A stretch of DNA of 64,000 nucleotides from Batillaria attramentaria (GCA_018292915.2 JACVVK020000548.1:64501-128500); one strand, 5' to 3'; counted from the first letter of the stretch, positions 48,359-60,585 are shown. The notes: generated from the letters alone by a model not told the origin. Program-made: numbers and translations.

Positions 48359-48775
48359 CAGTCGTGTTACCCGAACAGTTTCCTACACACAACTAATAGC
48401 TGCTCCCTCCAGTAACTGACGACTTTCATGGTAAAAGTTGCGTCCCTTTTCCCGAGAATGTCCGTTGGAAGCGAACGTGCGTGTGAGCTCACCTCACGGT
48501 TTTGGAACTTCTGAACTTGTTCAAGGTAAGGGTAAGTTTTTTTGGTGCTTACATGGTGTTACCTGATCTTCGAGGCTGAAGTAGAAAGAATAGTAGCAAA
48601 AAGTACGTTGAGGAGTATGTCCTTTAGGGCTTTTTCTCAATGATGGTACGATCTAGATCTGAGTGTTTTCTGAGGAGGAGCCATAATTTTTTTTGCGATT
48701 TTTCTCAGTCGTGTTACTATCAGTGGTGTTACCAACAAAATGGTAACACGACTGATGGATCAAGTAACACGACTG
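48359..48775. repeat. Left subterminal cluster of CAGTCGTGTTAC motifs
   Basis: Exact copies at 48359-48370 and 48706-48717; inverted exact copies at 48743-48754 and 48764-48775; a one-mismatch copy at 48721-48732. Clustered short motifs near transposon ends are typically transposase binding sites. Confidence 0.8.
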
Positions 48776-49070
48776 ATTGTTTTTCTTCAGATTGTGATTT
48801 CTCTTCAGTAGAAGAAAATGGTAGCTGTATTAGTAATGTATTCATGTATTCAAACCAATAATACATGTATTTGTCTTTGTAGAGTTTGATTTATTGTGGG
48901 TGCAAGTGAACCATTTTCAAACTTCAGAAAGTGACCATCTTCACACATGAAATACATTTTCAAGAGTCAGGTCTACTTGGTAATTTTGTACTCTCAACAG
49001 AGGGGTCTGTACTAACTCAACTAAATCTATTGAAGCTATAGAAAAGAATTTTTTTTTCACTTCAGGAGAA

Positions 49071-51440
49071 ATGACGCTGTCTGCTGCGGCCAAACAGAGA
49101 AAATACAGACGGAATCGAGATGCTGACTGCAAGGCGGGCGAAATAGTTGGCATATCAGAAAGACAAATACGAGAAAGACAAAAACAATGATAAAAGGAAA
49201 TTGGTGAAAGACATGACCAAAAGAGAACATAGACACGCCAAAAGGCAGTGGAGAATGTATAAACGAAAACAGTATGCCAAACATCGCCCGATTTGTCCAG
49301 TCTCTGAAAGGCCATCACCACCACCTGCACACCTGTCGCGCCAACGACGTGCACACAAGAAAAAGACTCAGAAACTTGGTGAGGAAAATGCATCCCTCAA
49401 GAAACAAGTACATGAGTAAGAACAGAAAATCTGGATGTACGAGAAGAAAACTTCTTAGGAATGCAAAGAAAGACACACCGAATTAAAAATCTGCCAAATT
49501 GCATGGAAGGAGGTATGCGTCCAACAAAAGTGTTTGAAGAACTCTCACCTTTCATTTTTCCCTGCTTGAGCAAATAAAACAAAACCAAAAGCAAAGGAAG
49601 AAAAGTCTCAAGGAACTGTTCACTGCAACTGACAGTATTTTGAAAAAAATACGTGTTTAGAACCCGAGTTTGCAAGGCTTTCAGAGTCAATCCGTACCAC
49701 AAGCCTCATCCAAATAACAATCTGTCAAATCGGATCCAGCTGTCAGTGAGACAGTTTTTTCTTAGAGATAATGTTTCCACATCGCAGGCCGGTACACGGA
49801 ACACGATTACGAGAAGGAAGGTAAAAAAAAAAAAAAGAAGCGATTATTGTGTGACTCGCTGCAGAACTTGTATTAAAAGTATCTTGCGGACTCTGGACAA
49901 ACTGTGACCAGTGTGAGTTTCACAACCTTCTGGCGGTTGAAACCTTTTTGGGCAGTACCACCTTCAGCCAAAGACAGAGAAACGTGCCTCTGCAAAACTT
50001 GTGAAAACACAAAATACCTTGCAGCCGCCCTAAAAGACCATGGGGCTATTAAAACCAAATCACTGACTGTTCTTGTTTCTGACACTGTATGCTCAAAAGA
50101 CAAGAAAAAATGTATGTACAGACACTGTACCAAATGTTGCTCGAGGACTGTTTCTTGTATTGAAGATCGTGATTTTGAACAACGTGTCATGGGTACAGTG
50201 GAGAACTGTAAAGGAAGACAGGATTTTCAAAAAATGGAGAAAAGAAACAGTTGACTGTAACCATCAAACAAACAGAACAAGGGTCCCTTGGAAAACTCTG
50301 GGGTCTGTTTCATGACCAGTTGTCGGTGTACACTCGTCACCTTTTCAACAAAACCAATCAGTACAAACACTACTTATAGTTTTATACGTGAAAGCAAATA
50401 TGAAAGCTAATGAGTGTATGGTACACATAGATTTTTCAGAGAACTATGTATGCAAGATGCACAGGGAGGTTCAGGGAGTGCACTTTGGTGCCTCTCAGGT
50501 GCAAATAACTCTGCACACTGGCTGTTATTATGTAGAAGGGAGGGAAAAGCTTTTTTGTGGCGTTTCGGACAGCTTACAGCATGATCCATCCTCTGTGTGG
50601 GCTTTCCTCCGTCCTATCCTTAGTGATATTAAAACTGCACACCCTCTTGTTGACACATTACACTTTTTCAGCGATGGACCAACCACACAATATAGACAGA
50701 AAGCTAACTTCTATTTGCTGGCAACAGAAATTTTTCACAGTGGGTTTTAAGTGGGCCAGTTGGAATTTTTCTGAGGCTGGGCATGGAAAGGGAGTACCTG
50801 ATGGAGTGGGTGGTACCGTGAAGAGAACAGCTGACAGAAGAGTTCTAGAGGGTGCAGACATCATGAGTAGTGAGGACTTTGTTGATGTAGTGTCAAAGAC
50901 ACTCAATCAAAGTATACAATGTGACAGATGCAGATATCAAAGCAGTAGAAAACCAGCTGTCCTCAAAAACTCTCAAAACCGTACCAGGCACCATGCAAAT
51001 CCACCAAGTTTTTGTTGTCTCACCAGGAAACATTAAAGTCAGGGATGTTAGCTGCACATGCACTTAGAACACATGTCCTGATCACAGTTTCCGGGATTTT
51101 TGTGTGTCTCCTTGGGGTTCAGACTGTAATGCTGGCAAAAGAAAAAAAGGCTGATGGTGTGAGAATGAAAGCTGATTCTGGTCCTGGCACTACCAGCAGA
51201 CCAAAGACAGTAAATGGACACAGTGCAAGGGAGAAACAGTTTGAGGACCATCTGAAAAAACTTCAAACCGCACAGACTTTCTGTGAACTACAGGATCTTT
51301 GTAAGGATTTTGACGTGGGGGGTAGTCTCCAAGGAGAACACAGATATATTGAAAGAGACGGGCTAAGGGTTGATTACCAGGAACTGGAACTTTCACAACG
51401 TTTTGTTACCTTTTGTTTAGATGAGAAAAGATGCTTGTAA
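49071..51440 (+). pseudogene. DDE-like transposase, multiply frameshifted
   Basis: It begins at ATG 49071 (MTLSAAAKQRKYRRNRDADC), the start typical of a widespread family of uncharacterised metazoan proteins. Frames then change: 49147 (KRKLVKDMTKREHRHAKRQW), 49653 (RQFFLRDNV, ITRRKVKKKKR), 49904 (SFTTFWRLKPFW, DRETCLCKTCEN), 50388 (HIDFSENYVCKM; LHFFSDGPTTQYR) and 50557 (WNFSEAGHGKGVPDGVGGTV). The D of DFSENY, D of SDG and E of EAGHGKG are good candidates for an RNase-H-like catalytic triad; this is inference. A coiled-coil-like Lys/Glu segment lies near 49370. At least four frameshifts or stops make it dead. It is antisense to the receptor. Confidence 0.7.
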
Positions 51441-51511
51441 GAAGGGGGTTACCATTTTACAATACGTTTACAACAGAAGAGCGGAGATTTTGTTTTTGCC
51501 TTTGTACTTTT

Positions 51512-51901
51512 CAGTCCTGTTACCCTTCTCGTCAGTCGTGTTACCAGGTTTCAGTCGTGTTACTAGCAGTTTAAAAAGGGATTTGGGACATCAAATGCTT
51601 TGCATTTCAACCCTTATCTGTAATTGTCTTTTGCTGATGCTTATACTTCCACAGAAAAATATTTTCAACACTTTTGCATCACTTACTCTTCACTTATTGA
51701 AACAAGTATAACTAAAAAAAACATGTTTTCTAAAAAAAAAATCACAAACTGTTTAATGATCGTGACCTTTTTTTCATTACAAACACAAAAATAATATTTT
51801 TATGATGACCCACAATGTAACTGATAATTAGAGAGTAAAGTTGTCTCTGTTCGTGTTGTCTGTCATTTACAAAAAAAATGAAGAAAATAGTAACACGACT
51901 G
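51512..51901. repeat. Right subterminal cluster of CAGTCGTGTTAC motifs
   Basis: Exact copies at 51533-51544 and 51552-51563; an inverted exact copy at 51890-51901; a one-mismatch copy at 51512-51523. Confidence 0.8.
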
Positions 51902-52482
51902 AAAAAAAAACAACAATCAAATTTCTTTATTTATTTTTATTTACCAATCTGGTTTGAATTAAAGTCACAGACTTCACGTATGAAAGCTATGACTTCTGTA
52001 CAGCAAATAAAATGTATCAAGAAAGTGCTTGAAGTATGTTTATTTTTGACTGTGCATTGGGTTGAGATTCTCCAAAAAAATTGAAAAACACTCGTATAGG
52101 TCTTATCACTTTCTATCAGCATTCCACGTTTGGCACCTCTGCTGTTTGTTATTTCGGAGAATATGCCAGTGTTAAGGTTCACAAAAATAGCTTGTATGGC
52201 CTTGACCATGACACAAGGCCACTGAATACATGTACATCTGTAAAGTTCATGTCAATGTCTATCATGATGCAAAGTTTCAAATCTCTGATCTTAGTAGTTT
52301 CCGAGAAAATGCCATTGTAAAATTCAAACAGACAACGTTAGTGACATTGACCTTCAGTCGAGGTATGTTTTGAAAGGTCTTGCGGTTGTCTATCAGCATG
52401 CCAAGTTTGGTGTCTCTGCTGTTTGTAGATTCTGAGAAAATGACAACGTTCAAGTTTTTTTCTGGACACACCACAACACACG

Positions 52483-52521
<39 letters not shown>

Positions 52522-52596
52522 GACGGAGGGTTACTACATAGACTCCCATTGTTACACAAGGGAGCAAAAAAAAAAAAAAAACCCCAAAAAAAGAAA

Positions 52597-52921
52597 AAGG
52601 AGGAACGGCCTTGTCCTACAAAACTGTTTCTCCAAACTTCATGTTATTTTGTGTGTTTCGTTGTTATTGTTGCCGCGGGTTCTCCCCTCTCCAAGTCCTA
52701 CCAATGACACTAGATCCTCTACGACCTCGACCGATTAGCCACGTCACTGGGGGGGGGGGGGGGGTTCATATCAAAGGCGGAGCAACGATGAAAAAGCCAG
52801 CACAAACATTTGGCCCCAGCCGAGAGAGAGAGAGAGAGAGACGTCAGTTCCGTGAACTAAATACATGTATTTGACGGCAGCCGCAGGCAGGTCGTCATAT
52901 ACACAGAGAGAGAGAGAGAGA
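52597..52921 (+). mobile_element. Family 1 element, 5' fragment
   Basis: AAGGAGGAACGGCCTTGTCC to the GA repeats near 52921, including a cut-down SINE piece (52766-52822, minus strand). The rest of the element is absent. Confidence 0.7.
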
Positions 52922-53006
52922 GTTCTTTGTTTGTTAGGCCTTGGCCTATAAAAAAGCGAGTTGTGCCACAATCAATTAAATGTGGTAAGCACAAAATTAA
53001 ACGGGA

Positions 53007-53065
<59 letters not shown>

Positions 53066-53224
53066 GGGGTGGGGGATACAGCAATGAGAAAGGAGCAAAA
53101 TATGAGATGTTATACCTGATTCAAAGTGTCACTCCTGTGTTTAAATGCGTAATGCAGAAATATGCATATGCTGTATATGATGTCATTGCTATCACTGGAC
53201 AACAGACGTGAACAGACGTTATCA
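52922..53224. other. Intron sequence with (CA)n
   Basis: (CA)n at 53010-53061, then unassigned sequence up to the LINE. Confidence 0.5.
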
Positions 53225-53999
53225 TCAAAACGGTTCACAAAAACCTGTGGCAAAACTTGAGACGCGAGTTGTCATACGCTGAGCACCCCAACATAGAATG
53301 CATTTCATTTTCCTGATCAGTCTAAATTTACATAGAGGACATGTCCTGTCTCGCTCATTGTATCTGTTTTTATGACAAAGAATGTCTGAAACACCAAGAC
53401 GAAATCTACAGTATGCATCTCTAAGATACCGTTGTTCAACATATTTGGTATCAGTTTCAGTCATAGTTGTATCTTTAAACGACCTATACACATCGTATCT
53501 TGAATTTGAAACAATAGCATTATGCCACAATTTCTGATAACCATCAACAAGTCTTTGTTTCAGTTTCTTACGAAATACATTTGCATCGCCGACACCCTGG
53601 TTAAGCGATACATTACCTAAAACCATGGCGAGAAAGAAAGTTTCTAACATCCGTTGCCCATGTGTGCTTTCCTGTTTCATCCATACTATACAACATTTTA
53701 TAAGCTTTATGATATGAGTAACTACTGTCAGGCATAGACACCAGTCTAAGTCAATACTTGACACATTTTACAGCAGAATTTATGAAGAGTGGGTAACGAC
53801 CCGTTTCTCCGTATACCATGGTTTTGGGTGTGTGGTTGCTTACACTTAAATATCGCTTTAAGGCGAAAGTGTGAATCTTTTCAATTTCATCTACACAGTG
53901 CAAACCCCACAGTTCTGCACCATACAAGAGACAGGGTTGGATCTGGCAATCAAAAATTTTTACGAAGGCATGGAAAGGGACTAAACCAAGTTTGCCAAG

Positions 54000-54002
<3 letters not shown>

Positions 54003-54034
<32 letters not shown>

Positions 54035-54440
54035 TGCTTTTATAAAGCGCAGTATCCCAGCAGACGCTGGCTCAGAGCGCTGTACAAATACACACATATG
54101 GAGAAAGACACACACACACGCACAAACACACACACACAGTGCCATGCTGGATTGCACCCACACTGGCTATGGGCAGCGAGGACACTACAACTCCCGCTCT
54201 GGGATGCAGACAGTTAATCATAGGCTACGTGGAACAGGTGAGTTTTCAACTGAGATTTAAAGGAGAGTAGAGTAGGAGCATTGCGGAGGCAGAGTGGAAG
54301 AGAATTCCAGACGAAAGTATTCTGAACATGGCGGCTACTGTTTGCCTTTGGACACGAGTTCTGACACCACAATACCGATGTTCAGTCTTGCTGAAAAATG
54401 TAAACCAAGGTATTTATAGGCATTGACGACTTCAATCGCC
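54003..54440. mobile_element. LINE/SINE 3' tail inserted in the LINE
   Basis: (ATA)n at 54001-54032, then TTATAAAGCGCAGTATCCCA, AGCGCTGTACAAATACACAC, and GGTGAGTTTTCAACTGAGAT with AGAGAATTCCAGACG. This is an inverted L2/CR1-like 3' region; its exact right limit is uncertain. Confidence 0.5.
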
Positions 54441-54723
54441 TGGGTACCAAACTTCCATTTCTCCTGCCTGCTCAAAAAAAAACACTATTTCTGAATACAA
54501 CTGCTTTTGTTTTTTTCCAAGTTAACAGACATTTTGAATCGATCAGAAAAAACAAACAAAACACTTTTGATGACATTTATCTGATTCTGTAGACCAACAG
54601 GTGTGTCTGACATTAAAACGACATCATCAGCAAAAAGGATGAACAACTGGATTTCTTTTGGCGTAAGCTGTACGCCATGCTTTCCTTTATCAAGCATTTC
54701 TTTTGCAAGCTCATTAATGAAAC

Positions 54724-56377
54724 AAGGAGGAACGGCCCCGTCCTACAAAGTTGTTTCTCGAAACTTCATTTTATTTTGTCTGTTTTGTTGTTATTGTTGC
54801 CGGTTCTCCCCTCTCCAAGTTCTACCAATGACACTAGATCCTCTACGACCTCGACCGATTAGCCACGTGACTGGGGGTGGGCCGGGTCAGTGGGGGAAGA
54901 AGGGAGAGAGAGAGAGAGAGAGGCAGAGACAGAGGGTGGGTGGGTGGGTGTTTAAGAGTTTAACGTCCTTTTCCACCACATAAGGGTGATATCAAAGACG
55001 GGGCAACGAGAAAAAGGCCAGCACAAATATTTGGCCCCAGCGGCCGGGATTCGAACTCTCGGCCCAAGCATTGAAAGTCCAACGCTCTACCATTCGGCCA
55101 CCCTGGCTCCCCAGAGAGAACGAACGAACGAACGAACGAACGAAACTTTATTTTACAAGGATAAAAGGATAAGAGAGAGATAGAGAGAGAGGTCAGTTCC
55201 GTGAACTAAACATTTGATGTTAGCCTCAGGCAGGTCGTCATACAGAGAGAGAGAGAGAGAGAGATGACGTCAATTCCATGAACTAAACTTTCGACGTCAG
55301 CCTCTAGCACTGAGATCGTCTGAGGATGCTTGTTCATGTCTTGTGATTTCCCTGTTGGCTTTGTGACTTCTCCGACTGAATTATTTTTCACATGAAATCT
55401 GGAAGATCTAGAGGGCTGATGAAATGTCGGAAGCAGTGACGATACTTGCAGATTTTGTCTGTGAACCAAACATTTGACGTCAGCCTCACGCTGCTGTCTG
55501 ACAGATGATACTTCTTCATATCTTGTGATTTCCTTGTTGCTTTTGTGACTTCCGTGACTGATTTAATTTTGACATAAAATCTGGAAGATCTAGAGAGCTG
55601 ATGAAACGTGGACTTAAGTGCCTTGGATTGTACTTACGAAATTGCAAAATTGGAACTTTTTTGACCGGCGCTTCTCGCAGAAACGTGGAAAAATGTGTTT
55701 ACGTAAAAGCTCTGTTATTCTTAATACTAAAGCTGTAATAGTGCAGTAGTTCATGTCATATGTGCAGTTGGCACAAGTGACAAAAATACCGGAATGATGA
55801 GTAATTTGAAGGAGTCTTTTCATAGATATTTGGCCTTATATGCAAACCACCCCTACCTCGGAAATATTTTTCTTACACAAAACCTGTCAGAGCTACAGAG
55901 CTGTGCTACGAAAACAGGCAGTATAATTGGATGATCTTCCCAATTTCAGAAAATGAAGCCATTTGAACATTTTTTTCGGAAAAATTCGTAACATGACCGA
56001 TTTTTTAAAATCGGCGATAATTCTTCTGAAAATGCGGCAGGCTAAAAATCGTGAAAGGTAGCTCTGGAGAAGGTGAATTCCCATTTTATCTCAAAGTAAA
56101 AAGGCCTCCAGCGAGGTGGTTTTGCAGATAGCCATCATTACATCCGTCCACACACACACACACACGTCTCACAACTCCCGACAAAAAGAACGCAGCAGCA
56201 TAGTGTGCACGTCAAGTGTCTATGACGCAGATTTCGTTACGTCACTGTGTGCGTGAAAGTATGTATTGTGTGGAGAAACGTCACAGTCCTGTTTTGTATC
56301 ACCGAAACTTGCTGCTGCGCGTAGCAAAATCTGCCCCGTCTCATAAAGTTGTTTCTCTATAGAGAAACAACTTAAAA
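54724..56377 (+). mobile_element. Palindrome-ended element, family 1, copy G, inserted in the LINE
   Basis: Full length: AAGGAGGAACGGCCCCGTCC to the perfect 28-bp palindrome 56346-56373. Removing it joins TTAATGAAAC to TGAACAGG and restores the RT reading (SPLLFS then FINELAKEML). It carries a SINE, TGACGTCA sites, two ~180-bp repeats, and a (GAAC)n tract at 55117-55142 not seen in the other copies. Confidence 0.85.
54936..55112 (-). mobile_element. tRNA-derived SINE
   Basis: Complete copy at the position usual for family 1 elements. Confidence 0.85.
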
Positions 56378-56638
56378 ACTGAACAGGAGTGGACTGCACA
56401 AACAACCTTGTTTCAAGCCGCTGTTGCACTGGAAAAACTCTGTATACTCATTGCAACCTACTCTGATACACGATTTCATCTCTGTATACAGACCTTTTAG
56501 GCAATGGACCATTTTTGTATTGACTCCTTGCTTTTGAAGAATCTGCCACAAAAGTGGTCTGTTTATCTTATCGTAAGCTTTATGAAAATCCACGAAGCAT
56601 GCATAGAGCTTGTTTCTGCTGAGCTGACGTTGTACAAC

Positions 56639-56677
56639 GGCATATCAAAGACCGTAATGTAGGGTCTTTGGGCATAT
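56639..56677. repeat. 25-bp palindromic insertion (type CAAAGACCG) in LINE RT, 7-bp duplication
   Basis: GGCATAT (56639-56645) is repeated at 56671-56677 around CAAAGACCGTAATGTAGGGT plus CTTTG. Deleting 32 bp (the insert plus one repeat) gives the continuous minus-strand reading FILYAVVQRQLSRNKLY. Confidence 0.8.
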
Positions 56678-56903
56678 AAAATAAAGATCTGATCTACTGT
56701 AGAATAACCAGCTGTATACTCCGCCTGTTCCTCTACTGTATAACTTTGTTCATCTTAGCCCAGATTGTCAGTCGTTTGTTCATGATGTACGTGAAACATT
56801 TACTTAAGTTACTCGTGAGCGAAATACCTCTATAATTGTCTGGATTGTTTGCGTCATCTTTCTTGTGAAGTGGGACGACTACTGACTTCGCCCATTCTCT
56901 TGG

Positions 56904-56953
56904 AAAACAGCCATCGACGTATAGATCTAGATTTATACGTCTGTGAAAACAGC
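56904..56953. repeat. 34-bp palindromic insertion (type CATCGACG) in LINE RT, 8-bp duplication
   Basis: AAAACAGC (56904-56911) is repeated at 56946-56953 around CATCGACGTATAGATC and GATTTATACGTCTGTG (56912-56945). Deleting insert plus repeat restores DTGCFPREWAKS on the minus strand. The insert is 33/34 identical to that at 31947-31980. Confidence 0.85.
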
Positions 56954-57782
56954 CCGTGTCAAAGATCTGATTAAATAGCTTGGTAAGTACGGTCAACAGT
57001 AGGAATTTGCAACATTATAACATTTCCGACAAAATTCCGTCATACCCTGCAGCTTTATTACACTTTAGGCTGTTAATAGCCACCTCAATCTCACCTCTGG
57101 TGATAGGCGTATCTAACAAGCCGTCTACCGCTGTATCTTCAACACAAGTTGGTGACAAGTCGCTGTTGTCAAATTCATTATGTGAATTATCATGTGAGTC
57201 AGCTTGGAATACTTTCTTAAAGTGCTCTAACCATTTATCTTTCGGTATATTATTTCGCTGACCAGGTGATCTTCCCAACCTTTTCACTTCAGACCAGAAC
57301 ATTTTTGAGTTTGAAAAATTGTTCAAAAGTCTCTCCACGCAATCTCTCTTCTCCTGCACCTTCTTCTGAGCCACTAGACGTTTATATTCATTACGAGCCT
57401 GCACATAGTTTTCCCTGTTGATATGACTACTACAGCGCTTAAACTTTCTTAGTTTTTGTCTAACTTCTCTTCTTTTCTGATAGTAGTCGTCGTCAAACCA
57501 CTTCTGAGGGATTACAGAGTCAAGTACTACTCTAACCGACCTTGTAAACAGTTCGGCACGTGCAAGAAGGCCACTACTGATTCTATCTACAACCTCGTTC
57601 GTATCAAAAGTCTGATCACTCAAGAGAGTTTCTAAATTATCACAAAACCCAAACTCTGACAGCTTGTCTAAGAAACAGTCTTGTTGGTCATTCCTCCAAA
57701 ACACCTTTTCGTGACACTCTTTTCTTGTTGTGTCATTTACAACATATGTTTCCAATGTAGAGGTAAACCCACTTTTACAGAT

Positions 57783-58456
57783 AGTTCCTGTTATATGTGC
57801 AGTTGTCACACTAGACAAAAACGCCGGGATGATGCAGATTTGCAGTAGTCTTTTCATATATATATATGGTCTTATGTGCAAACCACCCCTACCTCGGATT
57901 TTTTTCTTCTTCACAAAACCAGCTACAAAGCCGTACCACAAATACAGTCAGCGTAATTGGATGAACTTCCAAAGTCTAGAAAATGACGGAATTTGAACAA
58001 CTTTTTCGAAAAAAAATCGTAACATAACCGACTTTTTTTTTAAAAATCGGAGATAACTCTTCTAAAAATGCGGCAAGAGAAAAATTATGAAAGGTACCAC
58101 TGGAGAATGTGACTGCCAACTTCATATCAAAGTGAAAAGCCCCCCCCCCCCCCCAATGAGTTGGTTTAGGAGATGATCTTGGTTTCACAAATCCTGCACA
58201 CACACACACACACACACACGTCTCACAACTCACAACTCCAGCCAAATAGAATGCAGCAGCATAGTGTGCACGTAAGGTGTATATGACGCAGATTTCGTTA
58301 CGTGACCATGTGCGTGAAAGTATTATCATTATGTCTTTGGTATTATTGTCTGGAGAAAGGTCACAGTCTTGTTTTTGTATGACTGAAACTTGCTGCTGCG
58401 CGCAGCAAAATCTGCCCCATCCTATAAAGTTGTTTCTCTATAGAGAAACAACTTTA
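57783..58456 (+). mobile_element. Family 1 element, 3' part
   Basis: From TAGTTCCTGTTATATGTGC to the palindrome 58427-58454. A poly-C run is at 58141-58154 and a (CA)n tract at 58197-58219. It abuts the 5' limit of the LINE fragment. Confidence 0.8.
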
Positions 58457-58730
58457 AAAAGCACCAAGAAAGAAAATAAAATTTACAAAACAACAACAGC
58501 ATCAACAACAAACCCACACACACAAAGGAAACGTAAACACTTGAAACACACGCAGCGAATGACGAGACATTTATTCTTTTCTACGTCTGAATGTTAGTCA
58601 AAATTTTAAAGGGACAAATTTACAAGAAAACTTACAGAGCGACTGACTACAATGAAAGGGCAGAATAATGCCAGTCAAAGGCGTTCTCAGACACAAGGGC
58701 ACCATGACAACGACGACGATGGTAACTTAC
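58457..58730. other. Receptor intron, unassigned
   Basis: Short A-rich sequence between the family 1 fragment and the exon. No gene seen. Confidence 0.5.
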
Positions 58731-58921
58731 CCGCCAGCGGTGTGTTATACTTCAACTCCAGCTGAGGTCTAGACGAAGACAGAGCTGTTGAGAAGCGTAA
58801 AAACATTCTTAAGTTCCGGGAACGTTGCATTCCAGATACGGTGAGAGACAACTTCAGAATGACGTCGTTGCTCGTGGAGTACAACTTGCCCCGATCACAG
58901 CCCCAACTCTTCCACACAAAC
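58731..58921 (-). CDS. GRL101-like GPCR exon: CUB-like domain, second half
   Basis: Acceptor ACCTGCTGCAG before GTTTGTGTG (58921) and donor CTGGCGG/GTAAGT (58731). The 191 nt enter with 2 carried bases and leave 1, fitting both neighbours. The product (WGCDRGKLYSTSNDVILKLS, MQRSRNLRMFLRFSTA) resembles the second half of a CUB domain. The next exon then opens a canonical CUB. It is separated from that exon by an 11.4-kb intron full of mobile elements. Confidence 0.8.
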
Positions 58922-59773
<852 letters not shown>

Positions 59774-60066
59774 TTGGAGGCGCCTTGATCGTAGATATTG
59801 GCGTTCACGTAACAAACGCGTATGTCGAAGTACCCGACCATGCCGCTGGGAAACCTCAAGCTGATGTCGCAGTGGAAGTGGGTTGTTAAGGGATCTATGT
59901 CTAAGTCCGCCGCTTCTTCCTCACTAAACGTTTTCCGAAAAGTAATATCACCGCTGGACGCGTAGAACGTCAGGTCAGCTTCGGAGAGAAAGCATGGCAG
60001 GAGGTCCTCTGTGGTCAGGTTGAGGTTAGGGTCAAAGGTCACCGTTCGTACGTTGGAGCTGGAATC
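59774..60066 (-). CDS. GRL101-like GPCR, first visible exon
   Basis: The frame VTFDPNLNLTTEDLLPCFLS, YASSGDITFRKTF, HFHCDISLRFPSG, YFDIRVCYVN ends at the donor TCCAA/GTAGGT (59774). That leaves 2 bases that join the next exon as SKFVWKSWGC. The acceptor is set at CCAGCAG before GATTCC (60066, phase 0) and is the least certain boundary. The two cysteines and alternating hydrophobics suggest the first half of a CUB-like domain. There is no signal peptide or start codon in reach, so the 5' exons lie farther up, probably beyond 64000. Confidence 0.7.
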
Positions 60067-60128
60067 CTGCTGGATTCGGTAATGCAGTAATAATAATGAT
60101 AATAATGAGGATGATGATAACTGTGATA

Positions 60129-60129
<1 letters not shown>

Positions 60130-60200
<71 letters not shown>

Positions 60201-60236
60201 GGGATTTAACGTCCTTTTCCACCACATAGGGTGATA
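60130..60236. repeat. (GT)n tract with a SINE tail stub
   Basis: (GT)n at 60131-60197, then GGGGATTTAACGTCCTTTTCC and ACATAGGGTGATATT, the minus-strand SINE tail. The rest of the SINE is missing. Confidence 0.75.
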
Positions 60237-60585
60237 TTAATAAGAAGACGACAGAGGATTAGATCTAGCGCATATAATGTATCCCACTTCGGATCGTGAG
60301 CTGCTTGTGGGCAGGATGTAAAGGGTACGGCAAGTCAAGAGCACTATTGGGTTTAAATGACAGATATTGAGGTCCTAAGCTGTTAGACAGCAAAAGTTTT
60401 CGTGAACAAAGTACCATTTACTCAAAAAAGCGCCGAAAACACCCTCTGCTTTCGGTTCCTGGGCTGCGCCATGTTGCCGCACTCTTTCACGAATGAGACG
60501 GGAAAGGTGCTGACGGTGACGTCACTCCCCCACCACTGTCGGCAGTGCCAGCTTTGAGCGGGTTGTTCCAGAGTATTATTTTGTG

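Larger units (their letters stand above)
47958..52094 (+). mobile_element. 4.1-kb decayed DNA transposon of unassigned superfamily
   Basis: The ends are imperfect inverted repeats of ~30 bp: left CGTATTTTTCAAAAAATTGG, right (reverse complement) CGAGTGTTTTTCAATTTTTT then TGGAGA. They are flanked by TATG and TATA, a probable 3-4 bp target duplication judged against intact pearl units reading CATA. It contains a transposase-like pseudogene (49071-51440). The 12-mer CAGTCGTGTTAC, or its complement, clusters on both sides of the coding part. Confidence 0.7.
47432..52566 (+). mobile_element. Pearl-like element, copy 7, split by a 4.1-kb transposon
   Basis: Left part 47432-47957 (CTAGAGAGGCAGAAGCCTCC, ~150-bp units). 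The right part is 52095-52566, with more units, a (CA)n tract 52492-52518 and GTTACACAAGGGAGC. The break falls inside the unit phrase GTATGTGTGCATAGGTCTTA, so the order of events is clear: the pearl-like element came first and the transposon second. Confidence 0.8.
53225..57782 (-). pseudogene. Non-LTR retrotransposon (LINE) reverse-transcriptase ORF, broken and nested
   Basis: Read on the minus strand from 57782: a linker region (CVERLLNNFSNSKMFWSEVK, TPITRGEIEVAINSLKCNKA, AAGYDGI), RT blocks NPDNYRGISLTSNLSKCF (56733-56996) and FVDFHKAYDKINRPL with NSGLKQGCLCSPLL (56372-56593). A 1.65-kb insertion follows, then the catalytic box LFILFADDVVLMSD (54485-54697), and then C-terminal blocks LLYGAELWGLHCVDEIEKIH and VYGETGRYPL (53751-54002) and a Cys-rich tail (CPLCKFRL). 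The FADD box identifies reverse transcriptase. The endonuclease half is missing. Two tiny palindromic insertions and a second nested insertion add further breaks. It lies in the receptor's large intron, same strand. Confidence 0.85.

Noticed and set aside
49147..49419. Lys-rich 90-residue frame as an independent small protein
   Set aside because: It continues the N-terminus begun at 49071 after a frameshift and is part of the transposase pseudogene.
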